DNA of 64,000 nt from Enterococcus sp. CSURQ0835 (GTDB lineage: Bacteria; Bacillota; Bacilli; Lactobacillales; Enterococcaceae). Shown piece by piece: positions 33,444 through 44,860 of this stretch. The DNA lies in assembly GCF_902706605.1 (NCBI RefSeq), contig NZ_CACSLH010000003.1, positions 78,990 through 142,989 of the forward strand, in the 5' to 3' direction. Made by a program: the position numbers and the translations under genes. Within the stretch, counting starts at the first letter, position 1. Each line of letters begins with the position of its first letter. The notes beneath the pieces are model-generated. The model did no database searches. It was not told where the DNA came from and saw only the letters and a list, made by a program, of their open reading frames with translations.

Positions 33444-35929
33444 ATTCACATTCCACTATTTTAGATTTGAGCCTTGACGGTAGGGCGTTCGTGATAGGCT
33501 AGTAAAATTTACATTCCACTATTTTAGATTTGAACGTTTTTCTGGATCGGTAATCCTGCTTAAAATGATAATTTACATTCCACTATTTTAGATTTGAACT
33601 TGGTCTTGTATTTGTAGCCCCCCTGCTAGAATCATTTACATTCTACTATTTTAGATTTGAACGCAAGGAAAAAAGATTTATCTATTCAGTTTATCCATAT
33701 TTACATTCCACTATTTTAGATTTGAACTCATCAATCCAGTGCTGGATGTCTTGCTGCATGACTATTTACATTCCACTATTTTAGATTTGAACAGGTTCGG
33801 TGATCATTTGAATACTTGAACCTTTTGAATTTACATTCCACTATTTTAGATTTGAACGCTTGGTCTCAAACGCTTCAACGCAACATCTTTGTATTTACAT
33901 TCCACTATTTTAGATTTGGACGTCTTATCTCGTATTGCGAGAGAGGAAGGTTATTGATTTACATTCCACTATTTTAGATTTGGACCTGCCACGTCAATTA
34001 TCACCTTAATTGTACGGAAATTTACATTCCACTATTTTAGATTTGGACCAAAACATGAATGATCCAGCAGTAAATCAACTAGTATTTACATTCCACTATT
34101 TTAGATTTGGACGACTGATCGCATGTCGTCATAGGTTGTCAAAAAATCGATATTTACATTCCACTATTTTAGATTTGGACAAGTCTGACGTGATTATTAG
34201 ATTTTATGATAAGTAATTTACATTCCACTATTTTAGATTTGGACTCACGTTCAATATTAATTCTTTTAACACGATCAACATTTACATTCCACTATTTTAG
34301 ATTTGGACGAATTCAAGCATCAAAAATCAATCGCTAGATTGTTATTTACATTCCACTATTTTAGATTTGGACCGAATCATTACATCAGATTTTCCAAAAT
34401 AAATCGTTATTTACATTCCACTATTTTAGATTTGGACACGCACCAGATGTCAAAATTGCTACTAAAAATGCTATTTACATTCCACTATTTTAGATTTGGA
34501 CTCATCCGTTTCAATCCTTTCTCTTTAATCAGTTAAAATTTACATTCCACTATTTTAGATTTGGACTTTTTGGAAGAAAACTTTGCATCTATCTTAAAAA
34601 AAGAAATTTACATTCCACTATTTTAGATTTGGACGGTATTGTTATCTTTTGTGAAAGGTGAGGAATAGAAATTTACATTCCACTATTTTAGATTTGGACT
34701 GTGACGCAGCAACGAAAGCAGGCTATTAAAATTTATTTACATTCCACTATTTTAGATTTGGACATTAAGGATGTATACTATTGCCATAAGGTAATAAAGA
34801 TTTACATTCCACTATTTTAGATTTGGACGGTATCGTAGTCTTCGTCCTCATATGTATTACTTTATTTACATTCCACTATTTTAGATTTGGACAAAATCAA
34901 AGCCTGTGATTTGGATGTTTTTTTCTTCATTTACATTCCACTATTTTAGATTTGGACCAATCTGCTGATGTTAAACAGCACTACAGTGACGGTATTTACA
35001 TTCCACTATTTTAGATTTGGACTCCGCCGTTAACCCACTCAGTTCAGATTCTACTCGATTTACATTCCACTATTTTAGATTTGGACAGTTACTGTTGCGC
35101 TTAAACAGTTGCCAATCATGTTATTTACATTCCACTATTTTAGATTTGGACCCGTGTAGTAGATCGAGGAGTAGCCGTGGAGTAAAGATTTACATTCCAC
35201 TATTTTAGATTTGGACGATTCAACTTGGGCATAGTTGCTGGCAAGTGGATAGATTTACATTCCACTATTTTAGATTTGGACATTGAATATGGCGTTGATG
35301 ATCGCACCGGTAAAAATTTACATTCCACTATTTTAGATTTGGACCTTGCGCCAGTGATTCCGTCGAATGCAATCGAAAAATATTTACATTCCACTATTTT
35401 AGATTTGGACGCTGGCATCTATCAACAAAACAGCAAGCGTCCGATATTTACATTCCACTATTTTAGATTTGGACTCTGATGTCTTGTGTGATTGGATTCC
35501 AGCTTGATTATTTACATTCCACTATTTTAGATTTGGACAAAATACGAAAATGAAGCACTAAAAAATAAAATCGATTTACATTCCACTATTTTAGATTTGG
35601 ACACATCTGCCATATTAGTCTTAACTTCACCAGTTTTATTTACATTCCACTATTTTAGATTTGGACATTATTTCCCCATCCAAACTTTCCCGCAATCTAC
35701 GCAAATTTACATTCCACTATTTTAGATTTGGACCTGGCTATGCGTTACAGGACTAAAGCACCATTTAAATTTACATTCCACTATTTTAGATTTGGACAAG
35801 TATATGATGCTTGCGTTGTGTTACCAGCTAAAGAATTTACATTCCACTATTTTAGATTTGGACGATAATATTGTGTAACAGTCTTCCCACTTTGATGTTC
35901 ATTTACATTCCACTATTTTAGATTTGGAC
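33444..35929 (-). CRISPR. Type I-B CRISPR array, 39 repeats and 38 spacers
   Basis: The 29-nt repeat reads on the minus strand GTCCAAATCTAAAATAG followed by TGGAATGTAAAT, ending in the TGTAAAT handle seen in Listeria-like I-B systems. Spacers are 34-39 nt. I counted 39 repeat copies. Copies 8-39 from the low end are identical; copies 2-7 carry GTTC instead of GTCC at the 5' end; copy 4 has one further change; and copy 1 (33444-33472) is degenerate. Degeneracy at the low end and the AT-rich leader at the high end, next to cas2, show that transcription and new-spacer addition occur from 35929 downward. Confidence 0.97.
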
Positions 35930-36107
35930 TCTATCGCTTAAAACCCGCTACCTGACAATAGAATTTCACTAGGTTCTGTCGACCTGGCAGAAAAGAGATT
36001 TCTTTTTACTAATATAACAATTTTTTATATTTAAACACAATAATATCAACTTTAACAGCAACTGTCATAACCCCCATATTTGTCTATATTAACTGTCGAC
36101 AGTTCTA
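35930..36107 (-). promoter_or_regulatory. CRISPR leader with array promoter
   Basis: About 180 AT-rich nt between cas2 and the first repeat. A candidate promoter on the minus strand is TTGTGT (36035-36040), an 18-bp spacer, TATATT (36011-36016). The motif TGTCGAC occurs twice: in GGTTCTGTCGACCTGG near 35974-35989 and in a perfect 14-bp palindrome, AACTGTCGACAGTT, at 36091-36104. No repeat or open frame lies here. Leader elements for integration (IHF-like or Cas-bound) cannot be identified with certainty. Confidence 0.7.
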
Positions 36108-36389
36108 TTAAAAGAAATTTGATAACTCATCTTCCAAAGAAATACCCAAATAACTTTTTTCTAACCAACGCTTGTTTGTATTTTTAAAAATTACAACAGA
36201 GTCAAGATCATCCCGAATCAAATCAGACAATTGCAACTCTAATTCTTTTAATTTTGCAGGGGTGATTTCTCCTTCAAATACTGACTTTTGTACATGTGTT
36301 AAATACTTTTTGCACAGTTTAAAAATGCGGTTTAAAACACGACTTCCCTTCTCATCCAAACTGATATCATAAACTAAAATAATATACAT
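36108..36389 (-). CDS. cas2: CRISPR adaptation endonuclease Cas2
   Basis: 93 residues from MYIILVYDIS, the ferredoxin-like first strand with the catalytic Asp of Cas2, followed by RVLNRIFKLCKKYLTHVQKSVFEG, the typical Cas2 helix and strand. The longer frame to 36419 lies in cas1 and lacks the Cas2 start. The ATG follows GGTGGTGA, 4 nt after the cas1 stop codon. Cas2 forms the spacer-integration complex with Cas1. It is the last gene of the operon and borders the leader. Confidence 0.95.
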   Translation of the reverse strand: MYIILVYDISLDEKGSRVLNRIFKLCKKYLTHVQKSVFEGEITPAKLKELELQLSDLIRDDLDSVVIFKNTNKRWLEKSYLGISLEDELSNFF

Positions 36390-36393
36390 AGCA

Positions 36394-37383
36394 TCACCAC
36401 CACATTTTAAATGGTTCATACACTTGATCAGCCATTAAGTGTTTGATTAGTTTATAACATTCTAGTCGCATTAAGCGTCGATAAGAAACATTGCGTTTCA
36501 AAGTCTTATGCCGAATCGTCTTTTTTAATTGTTCATCAAAGGCACGTAATACTTTTTGTTGTCCCTTTTTCTTTAAATAGCAACCAGCAGAATCTTTTTC
36601 AAAATCCTTTTCAGTAATCATCTTCTTATTGATTAACGAAAAAATCAATCGATCTACAATTATTGGTTTAAAAATTTCGGCAATATCTAATGACAATGAA
36701 AATCGTCGTTCAGAATTACTGTGTAGATAGCTGATCGTTGGGTTTAATTGGCTGACATAAATCTCTGATAAACAGGCACTATAAGTCAGCATATTTAAAA
36801 ATGAGATCAATGTATTTATCATATTATCTGGAGGTCTTCTAACCCGAGAGGTAAATTCTACTGCTTCTGAAAAAATAGTTGCCCATGCTTGATAATAACT
36901 TACATGGATTTTCCCTTCTATCCCCATCAGCTCATCAATATCAGAAGCAAGATCAATTCTTTTTCGTAACGCTTTAATCTCATGAATGTTTTTCGTCAAG
37001 TCCTTACCTCGACGATTATAATATTGAAGATTCCGCAAACAGTTCGCTGTTGCCCCATCTACAAATGAGCGAGCTAATAATAACCGTTTTGTCTGCTCAA
37101 GCGAATACATGACTTGTTTTGCAAATAAATCTCCTGACACATTTACTTCACGTGGATAAAAGGTGCCCGTATAGTAGCCATAATAATTAAAAAAATGAAC
37201 CGGTATCATTTTTTCTGATAAATAATTCAGACATTTTGTATTCAAACTAACTTCTCCGAACAAATAGATATCTCTAGTCATCTCAATTTTTAAATCTTTA
37301 TAGCGTCCCTCTGTGTTTTCCATCCGAATTACATTATCTTTTCTTTTCAAGGCACCATTAGAATAAAGATAATAACTCTCCAT
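36394..37383 (-). CDS. cas1: CRISPR integrase Cas1 (type I-B)
   Basis: 329 residues beginning MESYYLYSNGALKRKDN, the usual I-B Cas1 start, reached 6 nt after AGGAGG (an adjacent ATG at 37386 and longer in-frame starts are less well placed). Active-site candidates are Glu in GIEGKIH, His in TISYLHSNSERRFSLSLDIAEIFKP and the Asp/Glu of that last motif. Cas1 integrates new spacers at the leader. Its start lies just downstream of the cas4 stop codon. Confidence 0.96.
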   Translation of the reverse strand: MESYYLYSNGALKRKDNVIRMENTEGRYKDLKIEMTRDIYLFGEVSLNTKCLNYLSEKMIPVHFFNYYGYYTGTFYPREVNVSGDLFAKQVMYSLEQTKRLLLARSFVDGATANCLRNLQYYNRRGKDLTKNIHEIKALRKRIDLASDIDELMGIEGKIHVSYYQAWATIFSEAVEFTSRVRRPPDNMINTLISFLNMLTYSACLSEIYVSQLNPTISYLHSNSERRFSLSLDIAEIFKPIIVDRLIFSLINKKMITEKDFEKDSAGCYLKKKGQQKVLRAFDEQLKKTIRHKTLKRNVSYRRLMRLECYKLIKHLMADQVYEPFKMWW

Positions 37384-37393
37384 CATAAACCTC

Positions 37394-37936
37394 CTAGCTG
37401 AAACAATACTCATAGTAGGCACATTTCGAACAGTAAGTTAATTTTTCTACAGCAGGTGATGTATCTTGTAAAGTTACATCTAAAACTTTTAGTAGCAGTT
37501 GTTCCACAGCTTTTCGATCAGCAGCAGTCAATTTTATTTCCTGTCGTTCCCGAAGCTTAGGATAATCTAAGAAACCCTTCTCAACTTCAATACCTTGTTG
37601 CTCTAAAAAATATAAATAGTATTTCAATTGCCAAACCGCTGCCGGCTCAATTGCTCGGCTTTTTTTCACTTCATGTATAATTTTCCATTCTTCTAAAAAA
37701 TCAACGGCGATTGATCCTTCAATCGAAATTAATTTTTCCGTTTGAGTATCAGCTGAAATCAAGATGGTGCCATCAATTTGGATCTGTTTTTTCTTTTTTT
37801 GATAACTACTTTGATCTAATAGCTTTCCTAACTGCACATTTTCATGACTTGTTTCGTACCGTAACCCATGACTAAATAACCAAAGTTTGCGCTGACAGAC
37901 AAAATAATAATTGATTATATTACCCGTTATCCGCAT
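37394..37936 (-). CDS. cas4: CRISPR-associated Cas4 nuclease
   Basis: About 180 residues of the RecB-like nuclease family. An N-terminal Cys (YFVCQRKLWLFSHG) and three C-terminal Cys (CSKCAYYEYC) form the iron-sulfur cluster. The nuclease core shows GSIAVDF and HEVKKS. Cas4 trims prespacers and helps choose those with a correct PAM. The start at 37936 has GAGGTG 7-8 nt upstream; the in-frame GTG at 37945 overlaps that site. It is flanked by cas3 and cas1 with gaps of about 10 nt. Confidence 0.94.
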   Translation of the reverse strand: MRITGNIINYYFVCQRKLWLFSHGLRYETSHENVQLGKLLDQSSYQKKKKQIQIDGTILISADTQTEKLISIEGSIAVDFLEEWKIIHEVKKSRAIEPAAVWQLKYYLYFLEQQGIEVEKGFLDYPKLRERQEIKLTAADRKAVEQLLLKVLDVTLQDTSPAVEKLTYCSKCAYYEYCFS

Positions 37937-37946
37937 CTTGATCACC

Positions 37947-40220
37947 TCAAAAGAAATTATCTTCTAGAATTGATTTTGCTTTTCGTGGGACTGCTCCAAT
38001 TTTTACATCGTAATCACAATCCAAAATAAATAGCCGCTCATAATCATTGATCTGGTATGTCGTCAATTGACTATTTTTTTGTGCAGTTAGAACTTGATAC
38101 TGAGGGATCGTTACCATCAAGTTCTCTAACTTAATTCTTTGTTGCTGTTTTTGACGTTTTAGCTCAATTTTTTCTTGCTTAGTTAGATCTTGATACGATT
38201 TTTGCAATGTTTCGATCGCTTGCGTGATTTCTAGCTGATGCTCTTCCCAAATAGATTGCGGAATAACTTGTTGCGTTTGAATATTTCGAAATAATTTTTG
38301 AACCTCTTTTTTTGAAACACCATCATTTTCAGTATCCTTTAAGTAACGGATCATGTGTGTGATCTCATGGTAGTATTCTGTTTTCGCCATATTTTGAGTA
38401 GTGTACGTTTTTGCGATCAATGTCATCTTTTCTTTTTCTGATAAATTCCCCGAAACAGTTTGTAAAGCTTTTTTAGAGAGTTCAAAGATATCTCGGTGAA
38501 CCACAGCGGTATCCGTTCGACTAATACCATTAGTGGGACCTTCTCCTCCATCAAATACGTAAACATTAGGCTGCTCGCTAGCTAAAGCACGTTTTCTGTA
38601 GCAACGACCCATCCGCTGAAACAACCCATTCAACTCTGATAATTCCGTTATCAGCAAGTCAAAGTCAATATCTAGAGAAGCTTCTACGACTTGAGTGGCT
38701 ACCCAAATTCCTTTCCGAGTCTTTTCATTAGCAAAGTCCATGATCGCTTTTTCTTTTTGCTGACGATCATTTCGAATGAAGCGACTGTGTAACAAATTGA
38801 TTTCCACATCAGGTAATTCTACTTCTAACTCTGAAAAAATAGTTTGCGCTGCTTTAACCGTATTACAAATGACTAATACTTGGTTATTCTCATTATGAGG
38901 AATAATATCTTGTGCTGACAACGTCCGATGAACAACTTCTACGTTATGACGTACAGCTAACTTTCCATCAAGAAAAGGCTGGGTATTCATTTTAAACTCT
39001 AATCCATTTTCATTGAATAGATCCAGCAAGTACGTAGGTAAAGTTGCTGTCATAATCAGAAATTTCCCACCAAAGTCTTGAATCTCCTTTAGGCCTTTGA
39101 TTAAATAAGCTAATAAATCTGGGGAATACATCTGAATCTCATCAATCACAATTTTAGAATAGGCAAATGTTGCTAGTTTTAATTCAAAGCCTGGATAATG
39201 ATAGACAAAGTCAAAAGTCTGATCTAGCGTTGTAACAGTTAATGGTAAAGACCAGCTTTTCGTTTCAGTTAAGTAGTGAGCAATTCGATCGTACTCTTCT
39301 ACTTTCTTAGCATCTTCTTTCATTAATACCGCTAAACTATCTGAATGAAGAAGTCCCACCTCTTTTGTAATGTCATCGGTCACTGTTGCACCGATACGAT
39401 CATAAATTGCATTAATCGCAGCTTTAAGCGGCAAAGTAAAGAATCCTTTTTGGTCGCCAATCCAACGCAGTCCCGCTTCCGTTTTTCCTAGTCCAGTTTG
39501 TCCAATAATTACTAAATTTTCAGCTTGATTCTGATAAGCAAACTGTTGCATATCATTCCAATTAGCATCAGGATCATTCTGCCGCCACTTTTCAACTATC
39601 CGATTCAAATTTTTAGTTAAAAAATTAGCCGGATACTCCACTGGATAGTGACCGCTTGCAGCATAATCGATCCGATTCAATAAACCTTTTAGCATCACAT
39701 ATGTTTGAAAAAATTCTTTTTCAGAATTGATACGAGTCCCAATTGAAAAATAGCGTTTCGTCACTTTTTTGATTTTTCCAATATCGATTGGCTCTAATCC
39801 GATTTTTTCAAATTCAAACTTTCCAGCAGGTTCTTTAAGTTTTTCAATCTCTAACTTATAGTTTTCTAGATCATCTTCAACTGCCGAAAAATCTCGTTCA
39901 TGATGTAATGCAATACTATAGTACAAAGCTTGTAACTCCGAAATTGAGTACACTGTTCTTAGCTTTTCCACGGGCAAGAGTGTGACACTTAAAAGTGCAT
40001 GAGGAATTTCTCCCGCTATTTGTCGTTTATTTTGCTGAACTTTTTGTTGAAAATTTGCATTTATTTTACCTAGGTCATGATATTGACAAGCTTGCTCTAG
40101 TAGCGACCAATTAACTGGGATTGTGGGATAAAGTGATTTTAACAATGCATAGTTCTGTAATAATTCACTTGTATGCTGAATGATCGTTTCTCCATCTGAC
40201 TTTGCCCAAAAAGAATTCAT
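37947..40220 (-). CDS. cas3: CRISPR helicase-nuclease Cas3
   Basis: About 757 residues. The N-terminal HD nuclease domain shows QYHDLGKINANFQ and a later HHERDF. The SF2 helicase follows with Walker A GQTGLGKTEAG, the DExH-like box DEIQMY, motif III TATLP, and QRMGRCYRK as motif VI. Cas3 degrades DNA marked by Cascade. The start ATG at 40220 follows GAGGAG at 7 nt. HD and helicase are fused in one chain, as in most I-B systems. All key motifs are intact, so the interference machinery should be active. Confidence 0.96.
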   Translation of the reverse strand: MNSFWAKSDGETIIQHTSELLQNYALLKSLYPTIPVNWSLLEQACQYHDLGKINANFQQKVQQNKRQIAGEIPHALLSVTLLPVEKLRTVYSISELQALYYSIALHHERDFSAVEDDLENYKLEIEKLKEPAGKFEFEKIGLEPIDIGKIKKVTKRYFSIGTRINSEKEFFQTYVMLKGLLNRIDYAASGHYPVEYPANFLTKNLNRIVEKWRQNDPDANWNDMQQFAYQNQAENLVIIGQTGLGKTEAGLRWIGDQKGFFTLPLKAAINAIYDRIGATVTDDITKEVGLLHSDSLAVLMKEDAKKVEEYDRIAHYLTETKSWSLPLTVTTLDQTFDFVYHYPGFELKLATFAYSKIVIDEIQMYSPDLLAYLIKGLKEIQDFGGKFLIMTATLPTYLLDLFNENGLEFKMNTQPFLDGKLAVRHNVEVVHRTLSAQDIIPHNENNQVLVICNTVKAAQTIFSELEVELPDVEINLLHSRFIRNDRQQKEKAIMDFANEKTRKGIWVATQVVEASLDIDFDLLITELSELNGLFQRMGRCYRKRALASEQPNVYVFDGGEGPTNGISRTDTAVVHRDIFELSKKALQTVSGNLSEKEKMTLIAKTYTTQNMAKTEYYHEITHMIRYLKDTENDGVSKKEVQKLFRNIQTQQVIPQSIWEEHQLEITQAIETLQKSYQDLTKQEKIELKRQKQQQRIKLENLMVTIPQYQVLTAQKNSQLTTYQINDYERLFILDCDYDVKIGAVPRKAKSILEDNFF

Positions 40221-40231
40221 TCTTCTGCTCC

Positions 40232-41847
<1,616 letters not shown>

Positions 41848-41855
<8 letters not shown>

Positions 41856-43506
41856 TTTCATTTCCTCCTTTACTTTCTCCAATTAAACCGGTCAAAAAAG
41901 TATATCCAATTGTTTTAAAGTGCTCATCGTTTAAAAAAATCTCATTAAAATAAGGTGGAACTATTTTCCCAAGATACATATAACTATTTAGTAGTACATC
42001 CATATAGCCGTCTTTATCATTTGCTTTTAAAGCATTCAACATTCGGTAGCCAATACTAGTCGCTTTATTTTTATTTTCGTATCCCAACTTGAAAAGATAG
42101 CCATCTTTACGAATCCGCTCTAACTTTTCTGCAGTTAGCTTTTCCATATCTATCAACTCCTCTAAAAAATTTTGATTGATTCTTATTAGTGCCATTAAAT
42201 ACCAACTATTCACAAATGTTCGTTCACCACTTAGTAACTGGCGTTGAAGCAAATTAAGCAACGAAAACAAATTAGTGCTATTCATCAGCCGGCTAATCAC
42301 TGCCTGATATAAATTATGATATTCGCCCGCTATGTTATAGCCGCCTTTAATTAGCGGCTCTAAATCCGCTTTTGAAGTCGCCAATGTTTTTAACAATATT
42401 CTTGATAATAGACTAAAATAATAGCGCTCATTCTCATAACGAACTACTTGAATATCATTTAATTCTCGCTCATTTTGTTTTAAATTTTCTAATTGCAATG
42501 TTTGGATCATCGCTGCGTATGTGTTCGTTGAATTTACTTGCAAATGATTCAAATCTAAAATTCTAGTTCGAATGGCCCGATTGACTTGAAGTAATTTTTT
42601 AACTGAGTGATTATCATTTACAAAAATTCCTTGACTATAAACATAAGAGAAACCTGCTGGAATACAGCTGTATAATAGACGACATTGTGGACACATCCAA
42701 ATATCGTTTACAAAATTCCAAGAGTTACTCGTTTTTCGATTAACGTCATAGCCCATTTGATTTAAAAAGCTATAAGGCACACCTTTTTTTATTGGTCGAC
42801 CACAATTTGTACAAGTTAATTTATCTTTTTGATGGTCTTGTTCATAGTAATCAAAGATTGGCTGGATAAAAAAATTGTAATAGCTTTCATAATAATCGTC
42901 TTTACTTTGTTGACGATTCAAAAACGCAACATTGTTATACCCTTTGTTAATAACGTTATAGATTTGAATTTTCCCACTAATATATTTATTTACTTGCGGA
43001 TCAGAAAAATATTCATAGACTTGATCTAATCGCTGATAAACTACTTTCACTTTCTCCATAATTAAGCCTGTTTCTTTTTCCCATTGATCTTTTTTCAGCC
43101 GCTCTAATTTTAACGAGCTTAGTACCGTTAAAATATCCGTTGAATGATTAAGCAATGGATAAACTGCTTTATAGCTATTACTTTCACCATACTGCCTCAC
43201 ACTCTTTAAATATGTGGCTAGAAATTCGTAATCTTTCTGCCCAAAATTCGCAAAATTTTCCTGCTCAAACTTTTCTTTTTGATCTTGGTAGCTGAAAATT
43301 TTGGTTAGTGAGGAGAGTTGGCGATAGTTTTTAGCAAAAAAATCAAAATAATGATCCGCAAAATTTTCTAACTGATTAACTGATAATTTGATACTCTGCG
43401 AAGTCAATAGGATATTTTCCTCACCTAAAATATTTATTAATCCACAAACACCAGCATTTTCCAGCCAACCGTTTAATCGAAATTCTAATACATTTTCATT
43501 ACCCAT
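41848..43506 (-). CDS. cas8b1: Cascade large subunit Cas8b1/Cst1
   Basis: 552 residues of the Cst1 type. The zinc-finger pairs CTNCGRP and WMCPQC near residue 225-265 are typical of this I-B large subunit, which reads the PAM and recruits Cas3. The start codon follows AAGGAGGG. It lies 18 nt after cas6 and overlaps cas7. The family is very divergent, so the call rests on the zinc finger, the size and the gene position. Confidence 0.9.
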
Positions 43507-43524
43507 TTAAATCCCTCCTTCCAC

Positions 43525-44271
43525 TCAAATTTCTTCCATATAGCCAAAAAATAATCCGCTTTTTGACGATATACTAGTATCACGAAGATACTCCAACAAG
43601 TATGGCTCCCCAGAAAGCTTCAACTTTCCAATTGAACTTTGCAACGCTTTCTCATAGGTTTTTATGACAGTTTTTTTCATTTCTAAAGGTTTGATCTTCA
43701 ATTCATCAATATCATATTTCACTCGTTCACCTAGAAGGGGAATCAATTTCCGCTTCAAATTTTCTTTGCAAACGATTTCAAAGTTGTCATCACCAAAACT
43801 AAGAAACCAATCTTTGTGCTGTATGGGATCGTGTTGACGTACAAGAATCGGTGACAGCGTTTGAAAAACCGCACTAGTTGAAGTTATCCGTTCTTGATAA
43901 ATGTTCTCGATTTTGTCTACTATAACCTCTACATTGGAATAGAGTTGCAATCTTTTCTCCTGCTTTAATAATTGAAACGCATTATAAACATTAAATGCTA
44001 ATTGCGAATCAGGCGTTGAAAAAAACCAAGATATTTTTGGTTCCTTCAACAAGATCACTTCTTTTGAAAATTTCGCTTTATGAAAGATCAATGCTTGAGA
44101 ATAATTTTTCTGAGTGTTTTTTTCTTTAAACAACAAATTAAACTCAGCGGGCGAGGCTTTTTCTAACCCTCGCTTTAGTAGCGACAGAAATGCTGCATGG
44201 TAACGAATTGGAATCTCTGTTGGTTCAAATTCTCCATTAGTAACTATTTTTAAGCTAATCTTGAATCGCAT
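43525..44271 (-). CDS. cas6: crRNA-processing endoribonuclease Cas6
   Basis: 248 residues with two RAMP-like halves and the glycine-rich end GKLKLSGEPYLLEYLRDTSI then SSKSGLFFGYMEEI. An N-terminal His (IRYHAAFLSLL) is a candidate catalytic residue. Cas6 cuts the repeat RNA to leave an 8-nt handle. It is the first gene of the cas operon; AAGGAGG lies 7 nt before the ATG. The predicted cas promoter and the pseudo-crRNA target lie 20-60 nt upstream. Confidence 0.93.
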   Translation of the reverse strand: MRFKISLKIVTNGEFEPTEIPIRYHAAFLSLLKRGLEKASPAEFNLLFKEKNTQKNYSQALIFHKAKFSKEVILLKEPKISWFFSTPDSQLAFNVYNAFQLLKQEKRLQLYSNVEVIVDKIENIYQERITSTSAVFQTLSPILVRQHDPIQHKDWFLSFGDDNFEIVCKENLKRKLIPLLGERVKYDIDELKIKPLEMKKTVIKTYEKALQSSIGKLKLSGEPYLLEYLRDTSISSKSGLFFGYMEEI

Positions 44272-44291
44272 CTTTAATCCTCCTTGGGTAG

Positions 44292-44330
44292 CCTGTATAT
44301 TTTTTCAGCTGTCATCACAATACGATCATA
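44292..44330 (-). promoter_or_regulatory. cas operon promoter region with pseudo-crRNA target site
   Basis: On the minus strand a -10 box TATGAT (44325-44330) puts the start near 44318; the -35 is weak (TTGC-type, about 16-18 bp upstream). On the plus strand CCT (44292-44294) is followed by GTATATTTTTT (44295-44305), identical to the first 11 nt of the pseudo-spacer at 44458-44448. Position 12 differs, and 13, 14 and 16 match again. A Cascade R-loop here would cover the transcription start. Confidence 0.7.
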
Positions 44331-44370
44331 ACCTATAAGATGAAAAAAGCAAAACGAAATCTTGTTATCT

Positions 44371-44505
44371 AAAAAGAGATAATCAATTAGCTTATTTGAC
44401 TATCTCTTTTATTTATCCACTATTTTAGATTTATTGGTAACTACCTTAAAAAATATACTTTTACATTCCACTATTTTAAATTGTTATTCCACCTCAAGAA
44501 TAGCA
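44371..44505 (-). ncRNA. CreR-like mini-CRISPR upstream of cas6
   Basis: A compact minus-strand transcription unit. The extended -10 TGCTATTCT (44497-44505) would start RNA near 44490. Degenerate repeat 1 (44459-44487) keeps the 3' half, including TGGAATGTAAA, i.e. the crRNA handle. A pseudo-spacer of about 22-26 nt (from 44458 down) begins GTATATTTTTTAAGG. Degenerate repeat 2 (44408-44436) keeps AAATCTAAAATAGTGGA. A terminator (44371-44410) closes the unit with arms AAAAGAGATA / TATCTCTTTTT. The pseudo-spacer is much shorter than array spacers (34-39 nt). I infer a crRNA-like regulator that guides Cascade to the cas promoter. Confidence 0.8.
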
Positions 44506-44766
44506 CATTTTCGGAGAGTTTTATAATTACATCACTATCTCTAAAACAGTCATACCGACATCAAATACAATATTGGATAGGCATTGGGTAAAAAAGATAG
44601 AAAAAATATTTCATACCGCTACCTTTTTGACTGACATAACTAGGTTGAGATGATAGTAAAAGTCTTGATCCATTATGGCGTGCCAAAAATAAATGAAAAA
44701 ATTATCAGGGTCAGCTAGCTACAATATAGTATTTTAACCATTAACTGAAGCTTTACTTTATTCCAG
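44506..44766. other. Intergenic region upstream of the mini-CRISPR
   Basis: About 260 AT-rich bases without a supported gene on either strand. No intact IS end or tRNA is seen. Confidence 0.4.
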
Positions 44767-44815
44767 AAAAAACAAACAGGAAGCAGACATTAATCATGCC
44801 TTGCTCCCTGTTTTT
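44767..44815 (-). terminator. Intrinsic terminator after csbD
   Basis: Minus-strand hairpin with AACAGG / CCTGTT and AGCA / TGCT arms, then a T-rich tail (TTTGTTTTTT). Confidence 0.65.
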
Positions 44816-44860
44816 ACAACTAACCGATTAAAAGTGCTTCAATTATGAATTCGCAATTAC

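Noticed and set aside
33295..35479. Plus- and minus-strand open frames across the CRISPR array with the recurring peptide FTFHYFRFG
   Set aside because: They are translations of the repeat and random spacers; none has a ribosome binding site.
44408..44487. A second ordinary CRISPR array
   Set aside because: Only two repeat-like copies exist, both degenerate in complementary halves, and the spacer is far shorter than the 34-39 nt standard.
44371..44505. CreTA-type toxin-antitoxin instead of a cas regulator
   Set aside because: No small toxin RNA or minigene with rare codons is visible beside the element, and the seed match is to the cas promoter.
44506..44766. Remnant of an insertion sequence between the cas locus and csbD
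   Set aside because: No terminal inverted repeats, transposase fragments or target duplication could be found.
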